Below, piece by piece: positions 1 to 7,290 of a stretch of DNA of 24,222 bases (the first letter of the stretch is position 1; every line of letters starts with the position of its first letter). The translations under genes were made by a program, and so were the position numbers. The notes under the pieces were generated by a model. The model made no database searches, was not told the DNA's origin, and worked only from the letters and a program-made list of their open reading frames with translations. Origin of the DNA: an uncultured Nocardiaceae bacterium (GTDB lineage: Bacteria; Actinomycetota; Actinomycetes; Mycobacteriales; Mycobacteriaceae); the NCBI GenBank assembly GCA_936936565.1, contig CAKZIX010000011.1:1-24222 (forward strand). Direction: 5' to 3'.

Positions 1-2
1 AG

Positions 3-143
3 GCGGTGGCGGCGATCGTTCCGGGGGAAAGGGTCCATGCCGCGGGCTATTGCCTGGGTGGGACGCTGCTGGCCATTGCGGCCGCGGCGATGGGGCAGGG
101 GGCCGGGGACCGGCTGGCCTCGCTGTCGCTGCTGGCGGCGCAG
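3..143 (+). other. PHA-synthase-like coding scrap (foreign, partial)
   Basis: The translation carries the lipase-box-like stretch HAAGYCLGGTLLAIAAAAMG followed by DRLASLSLLAAQ. This matches the region around the nucleophile cysteine of poly-hydroxyalkanoate synthases (PhaC, alpha/beta hydrolase fold, G-x-C-x-G-G). Only about 45 residues are present, with no start and no downstream part. At LLAAQ the reading frame passes without a stop into sequence of a different family, so this is a fragment joined in frame to unrelated DNA, not a gene. I infer that it comes from a different genome or a distant locus. Confidence 0.55.
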
Positions 144-282
144 GCCGCGGTGTCGCTCGAGAATGCGAGGCTGTATGCCGAGCTGACGCAGGAGAACCGC
201 GAGCGGCGCCACGCCGAGCGCGCCCTGCGCGCGGCGCTCGAGATCGCCGAACGCCGGCGCGAGCGCCTGCTCGACGTCACGC
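129..282 (+). other. GAF / sensor-kinase-like coding scrap (foreign, partial)
   Basis: The segment LLAAQAAVSLENARLYAEL, followed by a charged coiled-coil stretch (ENRERRHAERALR...RRRERLLD), is typical of the end of a GAF domain and the linker helix in proteobacterial hybrid histidine kinases. About 50 residues are present. It shares the bases encoding LLAAQ with the preceding PHA-synthase-like scrap, as expected for a join through a short identical stretch. It ends near 280, where the minus strand becomes the start of a secreted protein. It is not a functional gene here. Confidence 0.5.
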
Positions 283-410
283 AGCCAGGTTTCCGGACGA
301 ATGCCCTCGTAGGGGCGCATGCCCACGGCAGTATCTGCCGACGCGACAGCGGGACCGGCGAAAAAGATGGCGGCGGCGAGGGCCAATGCACCCAGACCTC
401 GACTCGACAT
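276..410 (-). CDS. secreted protein, N-terminal fragment
   Basis: Reading leftwards from the ATG at 410, the product starts MSSRGLGALALAAAIFFAGP and continues AVASADTAVGMRPYEGIRPETWLRDV. This is a classical Sec signal peptide: a short basic N-terminus, a hydrophobic core and an A-S-A type cleavage site near residue 25. A GGGAG ribosome-binding site lies 9 bases upstream of the ATG. The mature part is lost after about 45 residues because foreign sequence begins near 280. I cannot assign the family. It is divergent from the SUFU-domain gene at 502, and the 91-base gap between them would hold both promoters. Confidence 0.55.
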
Positions 411-501
411 TCGCTACTAGCTCCCGAAATTCCAGCGTCCCCAATACTTAGCTTGGGACAAGGTACGGGCGGACCCACCGAATCGCAAGCGATCGGGCAC
501 G

Positions 502-1047
502 ATGAGTCGCATGATTCTGGATGCGGTTCGCTACCACCTCACCGAAGAGTTCGGCCAAGAGCCGGACTCGGCATCGGTGACCTTCCTGGGACTCGAGCCG
601 ATAGACGTGCTGCGCTTCGCGATCGGCGACGTCCTCACCTACGTGACGCTCGGCTGCTCGCGGCATCCGATGACCGATCCTGCTGCCTCCGTTGTGGATT
701 CGGAGTCCGGACCGCGTGCGGAGCTGGTGCTCAGCGTGCTCGGCAGCGATGACTTGCCGGGTGTTCACCGTACGATGGCGGTGCTGGCCGCCACGCCGTC
801 GGTGGAAGGCATCATTCTGGCGCCCGACGGGCTGCTCGACTTGGCCGACCCGCTCTGGGAGGGCGCTGAGTACACCGGAGTGCTGTTGGGCGCCAGCGAG
901 ATTCCCGAGCTGATCGCCCCCGGTACCGAGGATCCGGTGCAATTTCTGCGGGCCTCGCCGGTCACTGCCACCGAGATGGCCTGGGTGCGCGCGAAGGGGC
1001 CCGCCGCGCTGCGCGAGGCGTGGGCCGAGGCCGGCATCCAGCGCTAG
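502..1047 (+). CDS. SUFU (suppressor of fused) domain protein
   Basis: This 181-residue cytosolic protein has no signal peptide or membrane segment. The core GLEPIDVLRFAIGDVLTYVTLG, the following R-A-E-L-V-L-S-V region, and the late segment LLGASEIPEL match my knowledge of the bacterial SUFU-domain family. That fold is named after the Drosophila Suppressor of fused protein, and its bacterial members have no established biochemical role; some are immunity proteins of polymorphic toxins. The start is uncertain between ATG 502 and ATG 511, because neither has a good ribosome-binding site. The stop TAG (1045-1047) overlaps the stop of the convergent corA gene by two bases, leaving no room for a terminator between them. 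No toxin gene is visible beside it, so an immunity role is unsupported here. Confidence 0.72.
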   Translation: MSRMILDAVRYHLTEEFGQEPDSASVTFLGLEPIDVLRFAIGDVLTYVTLGCSRHPMTDPAASVVDSESGPRAELVLSVLGSDDLPGVHRTMAVLAATPSVEGIILAPDGLLDLADPLWEGAEYTGVLLGASEIPELIAPGTEDPVQFLRASPVTATEMAWVRAKGPAALREAWAEAGIQR

Positions 1048-2105
1048 AGCCAGTGGTTGCGCCGGAACATGATGAACAACGTGACGCACACCGTCGCCAC
1101 GATGCCCATCACCATCGGGTAGCCGTAGGTCCATTTGAGTTCGGGCATGTGCTCGAAGTTCATGCCGTAGACGCCGGCCACCGCCGTGGGCACCGCGGCA
1201 ATGGCAACCCAGGCCGAGATCTTGCGCATGTCTTCGTTCTGCTGCGTCGCCACCTTCGCCAGCGCCGCTCCGACGAGTGCGCTGACCGTCTCGTCGAAGT
1301 CCCGGATCAGATCCGCAACGTGGGTGTGGTGGTCGGCGACGTCGCGCAGGTACCGGCGCACTTCCTTGGGCACGCCGGAGGCCGCCGAGGTGAGGTTCTG
1401 CAGCGGTAGATCCAGTGGCGCCACCGCGCGCCGGAACTCGACGATCTCGCGTTTGAGCTGGTAGATCGGTTCGATCTCGATACGTTTGCGCGGGGTGAAG
1501 ACGAGCTCCTCCATCACGTCGACGTCGATCTCGACCAGATGCGCGACGGCGAGGTAACTGTCGACGACATGGTCGGCCACCGCATGCAACACCGAGGTGG
1601 GGCCCAGCGCCAGCCGTTCGGGCACCTGCTCGAGGCCCTTGCGCACCCCGACCAGCCCGGTGTGGTCGCCGTGGCGGACGGTGAGCACGAAATCGGCGCC
1701 GACGAACACCATGATGGCGCCGGTCTCGACGACCTCGCTGGCGCTGTTGAGATGGTCGTGCGGGATGTACTTGACGGTCTGCAGCACCAGGAACAGCAGG
1801 TCGTCGTAGCGCTCGAGCTTGGGCCGCTGCCGAGCCTGCAGGGCATCCTCCACGGCCAGCTCGTGTAACCCGAAGGTGCTTGCCACCGAGGCCATTTGAC
1901 GTTCGTCGGGCTCGTGCATGCCGATCCAGACGAAGCCCTCGCCGCGACGGCGGACCTCGGCGAGGGCGGCGCTGTGCGTCCAGCGCCCGTGCAGGCGTTC
2001 GCCGTTGACGTAGATCCCGCAGTCGACGATCGCCTGGGCGGCGGGCAGCGGGAGTCTGGGCAGGCTGGGCGTCTTCGCCGAGCCGCGCAGAGGTAGGGAC
2101 GGCAT
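1044..2105 (-). CDS. corA: CorA-family magnesium/cobalt transport channel
   Basis: The 353-residue protein has a long cytosolic alpha/beta and helical N-terminal domain (to about residue 290). Two C-terminal membrane helices follow, with the family signature YGMNF at residues 313-317 and an MPEL loop after it. A basic tail (RRN..WL) closes the protein. The family forms pentameric Mg2+ channels in the inner membrane. The sequence closely follows the CorA of Mycobacterium tuberculosis as I remember it (for example VDCGIYV, EPDERQM, KISAWVAIAAVPT). It is the last gene of the CHAT operon: its ATG lies 9 bases after the CHAT stop, and the AGGA ribosome-binding site overlaps that stop (TAGGA). Its own stop overlaps that of the SUFU gene. 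Transport is the likely role; a link to the CHAT protease is inferred only from coupling. Confidence 0.93.
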   Translation of the reverse strand: MPSLPLRGSAKTPSLPRLPLPAAQAIVDCGIYVNGERLHGRWTHSAALAEVRRRGEGFVWIGMHEPDERQMASVASTFGLHELAVEDALQARQRPKLERYDDLLFLVLQTVKYIPHDHLNSASEVVETGAIMVFVGADFVLTVRHGDHTGLVGVRKGLEQVPERLALGPTSVLHAVADHVVDSYLAVAHLVEIDVDVMEELVFTPRKRIEIEPIYQLKREIVEFRRAVAPLDLPLQNLTSAASGVPKEVRRYLRDVADHHTHVADLIRDFDETVSALVGAALAKVATQQNEDMRKISAWVAIAAVPTAVAGVYGMNFEHMPELKWTYGYPMVMGIVATVCVTLFIMFRRNHWL

Positions 2106-2114
2106 GCTTCGATC

Positions 2115-3320
2115 CTAGGTCGCCGCGGACGTGGGTGCGGTCGCGATCGTGGCAAAGGCGGCCCACAGCAGCGGCGACGCCGCCACGGCGCGGGTGTGCC
2201 GCCAGGCGTCGAGCCGCGCCCGCTGCCAGGTGCACAGCGCCGATACCGGTGCGGGCGTGCGGATGTCGGGATCGTCCGGTTCACGATGGGCCGCCTCGAC
2301 GGCGCAGACGGCATCGTGCAGCGGGCAGCCGGTGGCGCCCGCGAGTGCGAAGGCAGCATCGGTGGGCAGCGCCCAGCGGGTGGCGGTGACCAGCTGCGCC
2401 CCGCCGTGAATCATCGCCGCAACCAGGCCCAGCGCCTCCCCGAAGCGCAGGTCGCCGCCCGACTCGCAGGCAATCAGTGCCACCCGGCTCGGGATGGGCC
2501 ATTTGTCCGGGCCGGCAACGGGTTCGGTGTCCAGGCCATGCGTGCCCAGGAGCAAGTCCTGCGCCGACAGCGGGCGATGCCCGCGCAGCACGGGCGCGAA
2601 GCCGGCGGCTGCGGCGCCACAGCACAGATGCATCTGCGCGGTCTCGCTGGCACCGGATTCCACCGCGGCTGCGGTGACGTGCCCGACGTACAGCAGACTG
2701 CTTGCCCCGCTGCGCAATTGGCGGCTCAACCAGTCGCGGTCGGTGTCGGTGCGGCGCGTCGGGTGCAGCGGCGAGTCCGACGGCAGGCGACCCAGTACCG
2801 AGCCGAGCGCCGAGTTTGCCGCGAAACCGGGGACGCGGGGGTCGATCACCCGGACCGTCGGCAGCTTCGGATCGTAGGGACGTTGGGTCCGGCGCGTCCC
2901 GTGTACCAGGCCGGCCGGGGCGAGCAGGCTGACATCCGCCACGTCGAGCACTCGGGTGTCGTCGGCGAGGGCGAGCAATTCCCACGGCACCTGCGCGACC
3001 CGCGGCGCCGGCTGGATGCGTACATGGGGCCGCACGCGCGTCCGGATTTCGCGCGAAAGTTGTTCCGGCAGTAGCGTTTGCGCGAGTTCGGTGCCGAGGG
3101 CCAGCTCGGCGTCGTAGTCCGCGAACGGTCCGTCGGTGAGTGCGGCGGGCATGGCGCCCGGTCGCGGCAGCGCGGCCGTCAACCGTGAAACTGCCTGCCG
3201 CACATCGTCTTCGGCGACGATTGCCATGCCGTTGGCGCCGTCCGGGAACCAGCGCCACGAGATGTACAGATCGCCCGCGTCGGCCATCCGCACGTGCACG
3301 GTATCGACGGCCGTCAGCAC
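2115..3320 (-). CDS. CHAT-domain (caspase-like) cysteine protease
   Basis: This 401-residue protein is read from a GTG (3320-3318) that overlaps the TGA of the upstream TPR gene (GTGCTGA). The C-terminal two thirds form a CHAT domain: the VPWELL motif at 111-116, the catalytic histidine in LLYVGHV (His214), the catalytic cysteine in ALIACESGG (Cys285), then GEALGLVAAMIHGGAQLVTA and a closing SPLLWAAFATIA. Both residues of the His/Cys dyad are intact, so peptidase activity is plausible. The N-terminal about 100 residues (VHVRMADAGDLYISWRW) form a small beta-rich region that I cannot name. CHAT proteases are known to pair with TPR proteins and act in prokaryotic defence or regulated-death systems; that role here is inferred. 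The open frame continues upstream of the GTG, but only as the antisense/other-frame reading of the TPR gene. Confidence 0.88.
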   Translation of the reverse strand: MLTAVDTVHVRMADAGDLYISWRWFPDGANGMAIVAEDDVRQAVSRLTAALPRPGAMPAALTDGPFADYDAELALGTELAQTLLPEQLSREIRTRVRPHVRIQPAPRVAQVPWELLALADDTRVLDVADVSLLAPAGLVHGTRRTQRPYDPKLPTVRVIDPRVPGFAANSALGSVLGRLPSDSPLHPTRRTDTDRDWLSRQLRSGASSLLYVGHVTAAAVESGASETAQMHLCCGAAAAGFAPVLRGHRPLSAQDLLLGTHGLDTEPVAGPDKWPIPSRVALIACESGGDLRFGEALGLVAAMIHGGAQLVTATRWALPTDAAFALAGATGCPLHDAVCAVEAAHREPDDPDIRTPAPVSALCTWQRARLDAWRHTRAVAASPLLWAAFATIATAPTSAAT

Positions 3321-4765
3321 GACGGCACCGCCTGGGCGCCGCGGACCGGCTGGTGGTAGCGGGTCAGTCCGCGCTCGAGGTACGGGGCGAGCGCAATCCG
3401 CCCGTCCGGCAACGTGATCGGCGGCGGCGGGGCGACGGGCAAGCCTGCCTCGGCGGCCACGGCCGCCAGCGCGGCGCCCAGCGCGAGCGTCGACGAGGTG
3501 TCGGGCAGCACCGTAGGGGCGGTCATCGGCTCGAACCGGGGCGGCCGCGCACCGGCGGCATCGGGATCGAACGCCACACCGGCACAGTAGGTTTCGACGA
3601 GTTCCGGGAGAAGCTGCGGCGCGGCGGCGCGAGCGAGCCGGAAGGCCAGCCGGATCGAGGGGGCCGCGACCTGTGCGTTCCATTGCGCGCGCTGATGGCC
3701 GTTGGTGAACATGCACCGGGCGGCGTCGATGGCCAGCGCCGCCGGTATCGCCAGGTCCAGCGCCGCCTTGGCGGATACCGATTCGAGCAGCCCGGCGTGC
3801 CAGAAATCCACTTGGGCGCACTGCAATCCGAGTCCGGCGTCGCGGTAGATGCCGAAGGCCTCGGCCAGCAATGCCTCGCCTTCGTCGACCCGGCCCGCGC
3901 CGAATTCCAGCGTGGCCAAACAGGTACACACGGCGGCGACGTCGAGCAGGGCGCCGGAGTCGCGAAAGTGGCGCAGTGCCTGCCGGTAGCGCCGATCTGC
4001 CCCGTCGAGGTCGCCGTTCTGCTCGGCGTACAGCGCCGCGGCCTTGAGACCGACACCGAAACGGTGGCTGTTGCCGGACATTTCGTAGTACGCCTGGCTG
4101 GCGTGCAACAGTTCGGCGACGCCGTCGGCGCGGTCGGCGCGCAGTCGCATGAGCGCGAGGTTCTGCTGGGTGTCGGCCACGGCGTTGCGGTCGTCGGTCT
4201 GCTCGAACGCGGTGAGGGCCTGGGCGGCGAAATCGAGCGCCAGTTCCGTGCGTCCGGTTTCGAAGTTGACCGCCGCCAAGTTCATCAGCGGGTGTCCGGC
4301 CATCGCCGGCGCGAACTGCCTTGCGGCCCCCAGAGATTCGGCGGCGATCTCGCCGGCGCGCGCCCACTGGCCGCGGTGGATCGCGACGGCCGTCAGCGAA
4401 AACAGGCAGGCCACGTAGTGTTCGCGGTGCTCGTCGGTGCCCAGCAGGATCGTGCGGGCGGTCTCGAGCGCGTCGGCGGCGGCGTCGAGGTCGCCCACGT
4501 GCTGCAGCGACTGCGACACGTTGATGAGCGCAGCGGAACGCATTTTGATTGCGTCGTCGGGCAGTTCGGACAGCACGGACCGGTAGGTGCGCACCGCGGC
4601 GGGGTAGTCGCCCAGCTCGTCGCGCATGCTGGCCGCGTTGATCAGCGCCGCCAGGCGCAGCTCGCCGCCCGCCGCGGCCACCTGCTCGAACCGGGCCAGC
4701 GCCCCGGCGATGTCGCCGCGTCCGTAGGCGGCGGCGCCCTCGGCGAGCAGCGCTTGGGCGTCCAT
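3314..4765 (-). CDS. TPR-like helical repeat protein of CHAT operon
   Basis: The 483-residue protein is almost entirely helix pairs of about 34-40 residues (AAYGRGDIAGALARFEQV, NAASMRDELGDYPAAVRTYR, QSLQHVGDLDAAADALETA, QNLALMRLRADRADGVAELL, AALYAEQNGDLDGADRRYRQ, ATLEFGAGRVDEGEALLAEA). These show the small-residue and G-D/G-R turns typical of tetratricopeptide repeats, with at least 8 repeats to about residue 330. The tail, to 483, is less regular and proline-rich (PVAPPPPITLPDG). The ATG (4765) follows the upstream TGA after one base (TGAC ATG), and its own TGA overlaps the GTG of the CHAT gene, so translation is coupled on both sides. It probably acts as a scaffold or sensor that binds the CHAT protease. 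The sequence could be read 76 codons further upstream, but that part is a proline/arginine-rich shadow of the previous gene. Confidence 0.85.
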   Translation of the reverse strand: MDAQALLAEGAAAYGRGDIAGALARFEQVAAAGGELRLAALINAASMRDELGDYPAAVRTYRSVLSELPDDAIKMRSAALINVSQSLQHVGDLDAAADALETARTILLGTDEHREHYVACLFSLTAVAIHRGQWARAGEIAAESLGAARQFAPAMAGHPLMNLAAVNFETGRTELALDFAAQALTAFEQTDDRNAVADTQQNLALMRLRADRADGVAELLHASQAYYEMSGNSHRFGVGLKAAALYAEQNGDLDGADRRYRQALRHFRDSGALLDVAAVCTCLATLEFGAGRVDEGEALLAEAFGIYRDAGLGLQCAQVDFWHAGLLESVSAKAALDLAIPAALAIDAARCMFTNGHQRAQWNAQVAAPSIRLAFRLARAAAPQLLPELVETYCAGVAFDPDAAGARPPRFEPMTAPTVLPDTSSTLALGAALAAVAAEAGLPVAPPPPITLPDGRIALAPYLERGLTRYHQPVRGAQAVPSC

Positions 4766-4766
4766 G

Positions 4767-5840
4767 TCAGAAATCCGAAGCTGCGGCGGCAATTTCGGCG
4801 CCCAGCAGGTCGGGGGCGCCGTCGAGGCGGGTGCGTACGAACGCCCGGATCCGCGCCCGCAACGCCGCCGCGGCCGCATCCGCGGCTGCGGGCCGGGTAC
4901 CGAATCCCGGCACGGCGATGTCGAACCCGAAATCGGTTGCCGTGGGGTCGATCTCGGTCGTCGCGGCGGTGGTTGCCCGGGGGGCGTCGTCACCGGTTGG
5001 CGCGTCGAGCGGTGCGATGCCGATCCATTCGTCTGCGACGAGGCCGAGCTGGATCGGCGCCACGCCGGCGCCGCGACCGAAAGCCCACGGCCGCAGGTGT
5101 TCCGGCACTTCCCCGGCCAGTCCGGGTGCGGCCGCGACCCGCACGAACACCGACGTCGAACCCGCAGCCCGAACCAATTCCCAGGACACTGCCTGCTCGG
5201 ATGCGTCGATCAGCCCGGGCGGGTAGCATCGCCAGTCGGTACCGCCGACGCCACGCGCCAGTACCAGCGCGGCGGGCGCGGCTGCGGTCTGGGTGCCCGC
5301 GGCCAGCGCGTACTCCGAAGCGCGCTGTGGGGCAACGACATCGGTTTCGAGCGGCTCGTCGACGAGCGGATCGCAGGCGGCACCCAGCCGCGCGACGTCA
5401 CGAGCCAGTTCGCCCGGATCGAGCGCGGGGATCGCATCGATCGACGATGCCGGCCACCACCGTTGCGCCCACACCGCGTACGCGAGCCCGCGCGCGGCAT
5501 CGAGCAACGCGGGCTGCGCCGGATGTGCGTGCGCCCGGCCCGATCGCCCTGCGACCGCGAGTGCCACCTGCTCGCCGTAGACCGCCCACAACCAATCCTG
5601 CGCGCGCCCCACGTCGTCCAACACGGCGTGGGGGAGTCGGTCCATGGCGAGCACGCTCCACTCGAGGTACCCGCCGGGCACCTCGAGCAGTGCGGTATCG
5701 ACGCCGGGAGCGCCGGACGCGGGTGCGGCGGCACCGGTGTGCGCCATCGCGCCCGTAGTCGGTGTACCGGTGCCGGCCGCTGCGACGATGGGCATGAGCA
5801 CGGCGGAACCTGATGTGAGGTAACGAATTTCGATGTCCAT
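4767..5840 (-). CDS. uncharacterised protein of CHAT operon (357 aa)
   Basis: I do not recognise a family. The ATG at 5840 overlaps the upstream TGA (TGATG), which fixes the start and implies coupled translation. The N-terminus, MDIEIRYLTSGSAVLMPIVA, is followed by an alanine/glycine/threonine-rich linker to about residue 40. A compact region rich in Trp, Asp and Leu comes next (LEVPGGYLEWSVLAMDRLPH, then DWLWAVYGEQVALAVAG), then a long low-complexity middle. A second ordered part follows (GLAGEVPEHLRPWAFGRGAG, APIQLGLVADEWIGIAPLDA) and a C-terminal helix (ARIRAFVRTRLDGAPDLLGAE). There is no signal peptide and no clear membrane helix. No catalytic motif is obvious. Its position between the 448-aa protein and the TPR/CHAT pair suggests a partner or substrate of the protease. 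Confidence 0.75.
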   Translation of the reverse strand: MDIEIRYLTSGSAVLMPIVAAAGTGTPTTGAMAHTGAAAPASGAPGVDTALLEVPGGYLEWSVLAMDRLPHAVLDDVGRAQDWLWAVYGEQVALAVAGRSGRAHAHPAQPALLDAARGLAYAVWAQRWWPASSIDAIPALDPGELARDVARLGAACDPLVDEPLETDVVAPQRASEYALAAGTQTAAAPAALVLARGVGGTDWRCYPPGLIDASEQAVSWELVRAAGSTSVFVRVAAAPGLAGEVPEHLRPWAFGRGAGVAPIQLGLVADEWIGIAPLDAPTGDDAPRATTAATTEIDPTATDFGFDIAVPGFGTRPAAADAAAAALRARIRAFVRTRLDGAPDLLGAEIAAAASDF

Positions 5841-7186
5841 CAGCTCGCCCTCGACGTCGCCGGGGTGCCGTCGGCACCAGCGAGGGCCAGGGCCTGCTTG
5901 ACCCGATCCCGGTGATCGAGGATGACCGAGCGCGCCACGCCGTCGAAGAGATCCCACATCTCGTCGGTGTCGGACACGCCGAATCCGCGCACGTCGCGCC
6001 CGTGCAGGCGCACCCACAGCCGGCGCAGGTACGTGCGCCACGGCTGGTGCAATTCGGCGGCCACCTCGGCGAGTTTGCCGGTGGGCACACCGAATTCACC
6101 GACCGTGAGGCGGCGGGCGCGCAGCACGTAGGCCTCGCGTTGCCAGCGCCGGTTGATGCGCTGATGGGCTGCGGTCGCCCCGTCGCCGCCGGTCGGGCGC
6201 AGGCCGGTCGCCAGTTCGGCGCCGGCGGCCGCAGTGATGCGCAGCGATTCGTCGAGCAGCGCCCAGGGTGCGCAGCTGCGTTCGGCTTCGGCCGCAACGA
6301 GTTCGGGCACCGCGGGCAGCTCGGCGCGATCGGTGCTGGATTGCAGGATGGTGAACACCCGCTCGTAGATGCTGCGGTCGAACGGCGGTGCCAGCGTGGC
6401 GGTGCTGGCCGTCTGCCCCACTTCCGGACGCACCGGCTGCGGGTGCTCGGTGAGTCCCAGCCGCTGAGCGCGGAGGTTGTGCCACAGGCTGATTCCGGAG
6501 CGAGCCCCCGCGTGCCGGGCCGCCAGCGAGCCGATCGGGTCGGTGTTCGCCGCGGCATTGTCCGCGCCGGGCACGCAGGCGTCGAGCAGGGCGCGCAGCT
6601 CGACGGCCGCGGGTGCGGTGGCCAACGCGGGCCGGCGCTGCCAGGCTTCGGCGATCTCGACCAAAAGATTTTGGGCGCGAACTGGATCCGTCAAATACTC
6701 GCGCAGCGCGGCGACCGTGCGGCCGGCCGCGGCCGAGTGAATGTCGGCGATGGTGGCGGCGGCGAGCACCTCGGCGCGCGCGCCTGGGGCGCCGTGCACG
6801 GCGGCCAACTCGAAGCAGCGCTGGAAGTACAGGTCCTGCGGATTGCCCTCGGTGATCTTGGCGGCCCGGCGCGCTTGTTTGAGCAGACCGAACCAGGAAG
6901 CGGTGTCGCGCAACCGATCCGCCGCACCGGACAGCAACTCCGCCAGCTGCGCGGCGCCCTCGGGCGTGAGCAGCGGCGCCGCACACGCTGGGTTGTGCAC
7001 CGGACGCACGACAAGCGGGTCGAGCACCAGCTTCACGGTTCGGCTCAGCGGCCCGCCGTGCGGCCCCGACAGCTGCTCGACGCCGCGCAGCGTGCGCCAG
7101 AGTTCGTCGAGCACCATCGCCCGCGGCCGCAACCCGCCGGGCGGCGCGAGCGATCGCACTGTTCCCACCGCGTCAGGGTATGTCAC
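5840..7186 (-). CDS. uncharacterised helical protein of CHAT operon (448 aa)
   Basis: I do not recognise a family. The protein is mostly alpha-helical and alanine-rich, with charged helices (WFGLLKQARRAAKITEGNPQ; REYLTDPVRAQNLLVEIAEA) and a basic aromatic patch near the C-terminus (PWRTYLRRLWVRLHGRDVRG) that could bind nucleic acid or a partner. It has no signal peptide. I chose GTG 7186 (VTYPDAVGTVRS) because an AT-rich patch (ACATATC) lies just upstream. ATG at 7117 (MVLDELWRTL) is the main alternative, and the 29 further codons upstream to 7273 look non-coding. As the first gene of the operon it is divergent from the lipoprotein gene at 7291. Its TGA overlaps the next ATG. Confidence 0.72.
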   Translation of the reverse strand: MTYPDAVGTVRSLAPPGGLRPRAMVLDELWRTLRGVEQLSGPHGGPLSRTVKLVLDPLVVRPVHNPACAAPLLTPEGAAQLAELLSGAADRLRDTASWFGLLKQARRAAKITEGNPQDLYFQRCFELAAVHGAPGARAEVLAAATIADIHSAAAGRTVAALREYLTDPVRAQNLLVEIAEAWQRRPALATAPAAVELRALLDACVPGADNAAANTDPIGSLAARHAGARSGISLWHNLRAQRLGLTEHPQPVRPEVGQTASTATLAPPFDRSIYERVFTILQSSTDRAELPAVPELVAAEAERSCAPWALLDESLRITAAAGAELATGLRPTGGDGATAAHQRINRRWQREAYVLRARRLTVGEFGVPTGKLAEVAAELHQPWRTYLRRLWVRLHGRDVRGFGVSDTDEMWDLFDGVARSVILDHRDRVKQALALAGADGTPATSRAS

Positions 7187-7219
7187 CTGCGGATATGTCG
7201 AAAACCTGGGATCGGTAGG

Positions 7220-7233
7220 CGGGCCCGGGCCCG
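7220..7233. promoter_or_regulatory. GC palindrome in divergent CHAT-operon/lipoprotein gap
   Basis: The stretch CGGGCCCGGGCCCG is a perfect palindrome between the 448-aa gene and the lipoprotein gene. A TTGACT (7234-7239) follows immediately and could be a -35 element for the lipoprotein, but I see no matching -10 hexamer at the usual distance. It may be an operator or simply GC-rich sequence. Confidence 0.25.
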
Positions 7234-7290
7234 TTGACTTCATGGCAGCGGCCCGGACGGGGCCGGACCACACGAAGAAGGGACCCGATC

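Noticed and set aside
6..752. A 248-codon fusion gene at the left edge joining PHA-synthase, GAF and downstream residues
   Set aside because: The parts belong to unrelated families, the last third is antisense or out of frame to real genes, and the joins look like assembly artefacts.
1044..2105. CorA as a dedicated toxic effector of the CHAT protease
   Set aside because: The sequence matches the housekeeping mycobacterial CorA throughout. Coupling alone does not justify an effector role, so it is only raised as a question.
3321..4367. Upstream 349-codon extension of the CHAT reading frame
   Set aside because: The extension is arginine-rich sequence in another frame of the TPR gene; the GTG at 3320 overlapping the TPR stop gives the natural start.
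3140..5758. Long plus-strand open frame of 872 codons opposite the CHAT operon
   Set aside because: It is arginine-rich, has no ribosome-binding site and is the mirror of the coupled minus-strand genes, whose products show clear domains.
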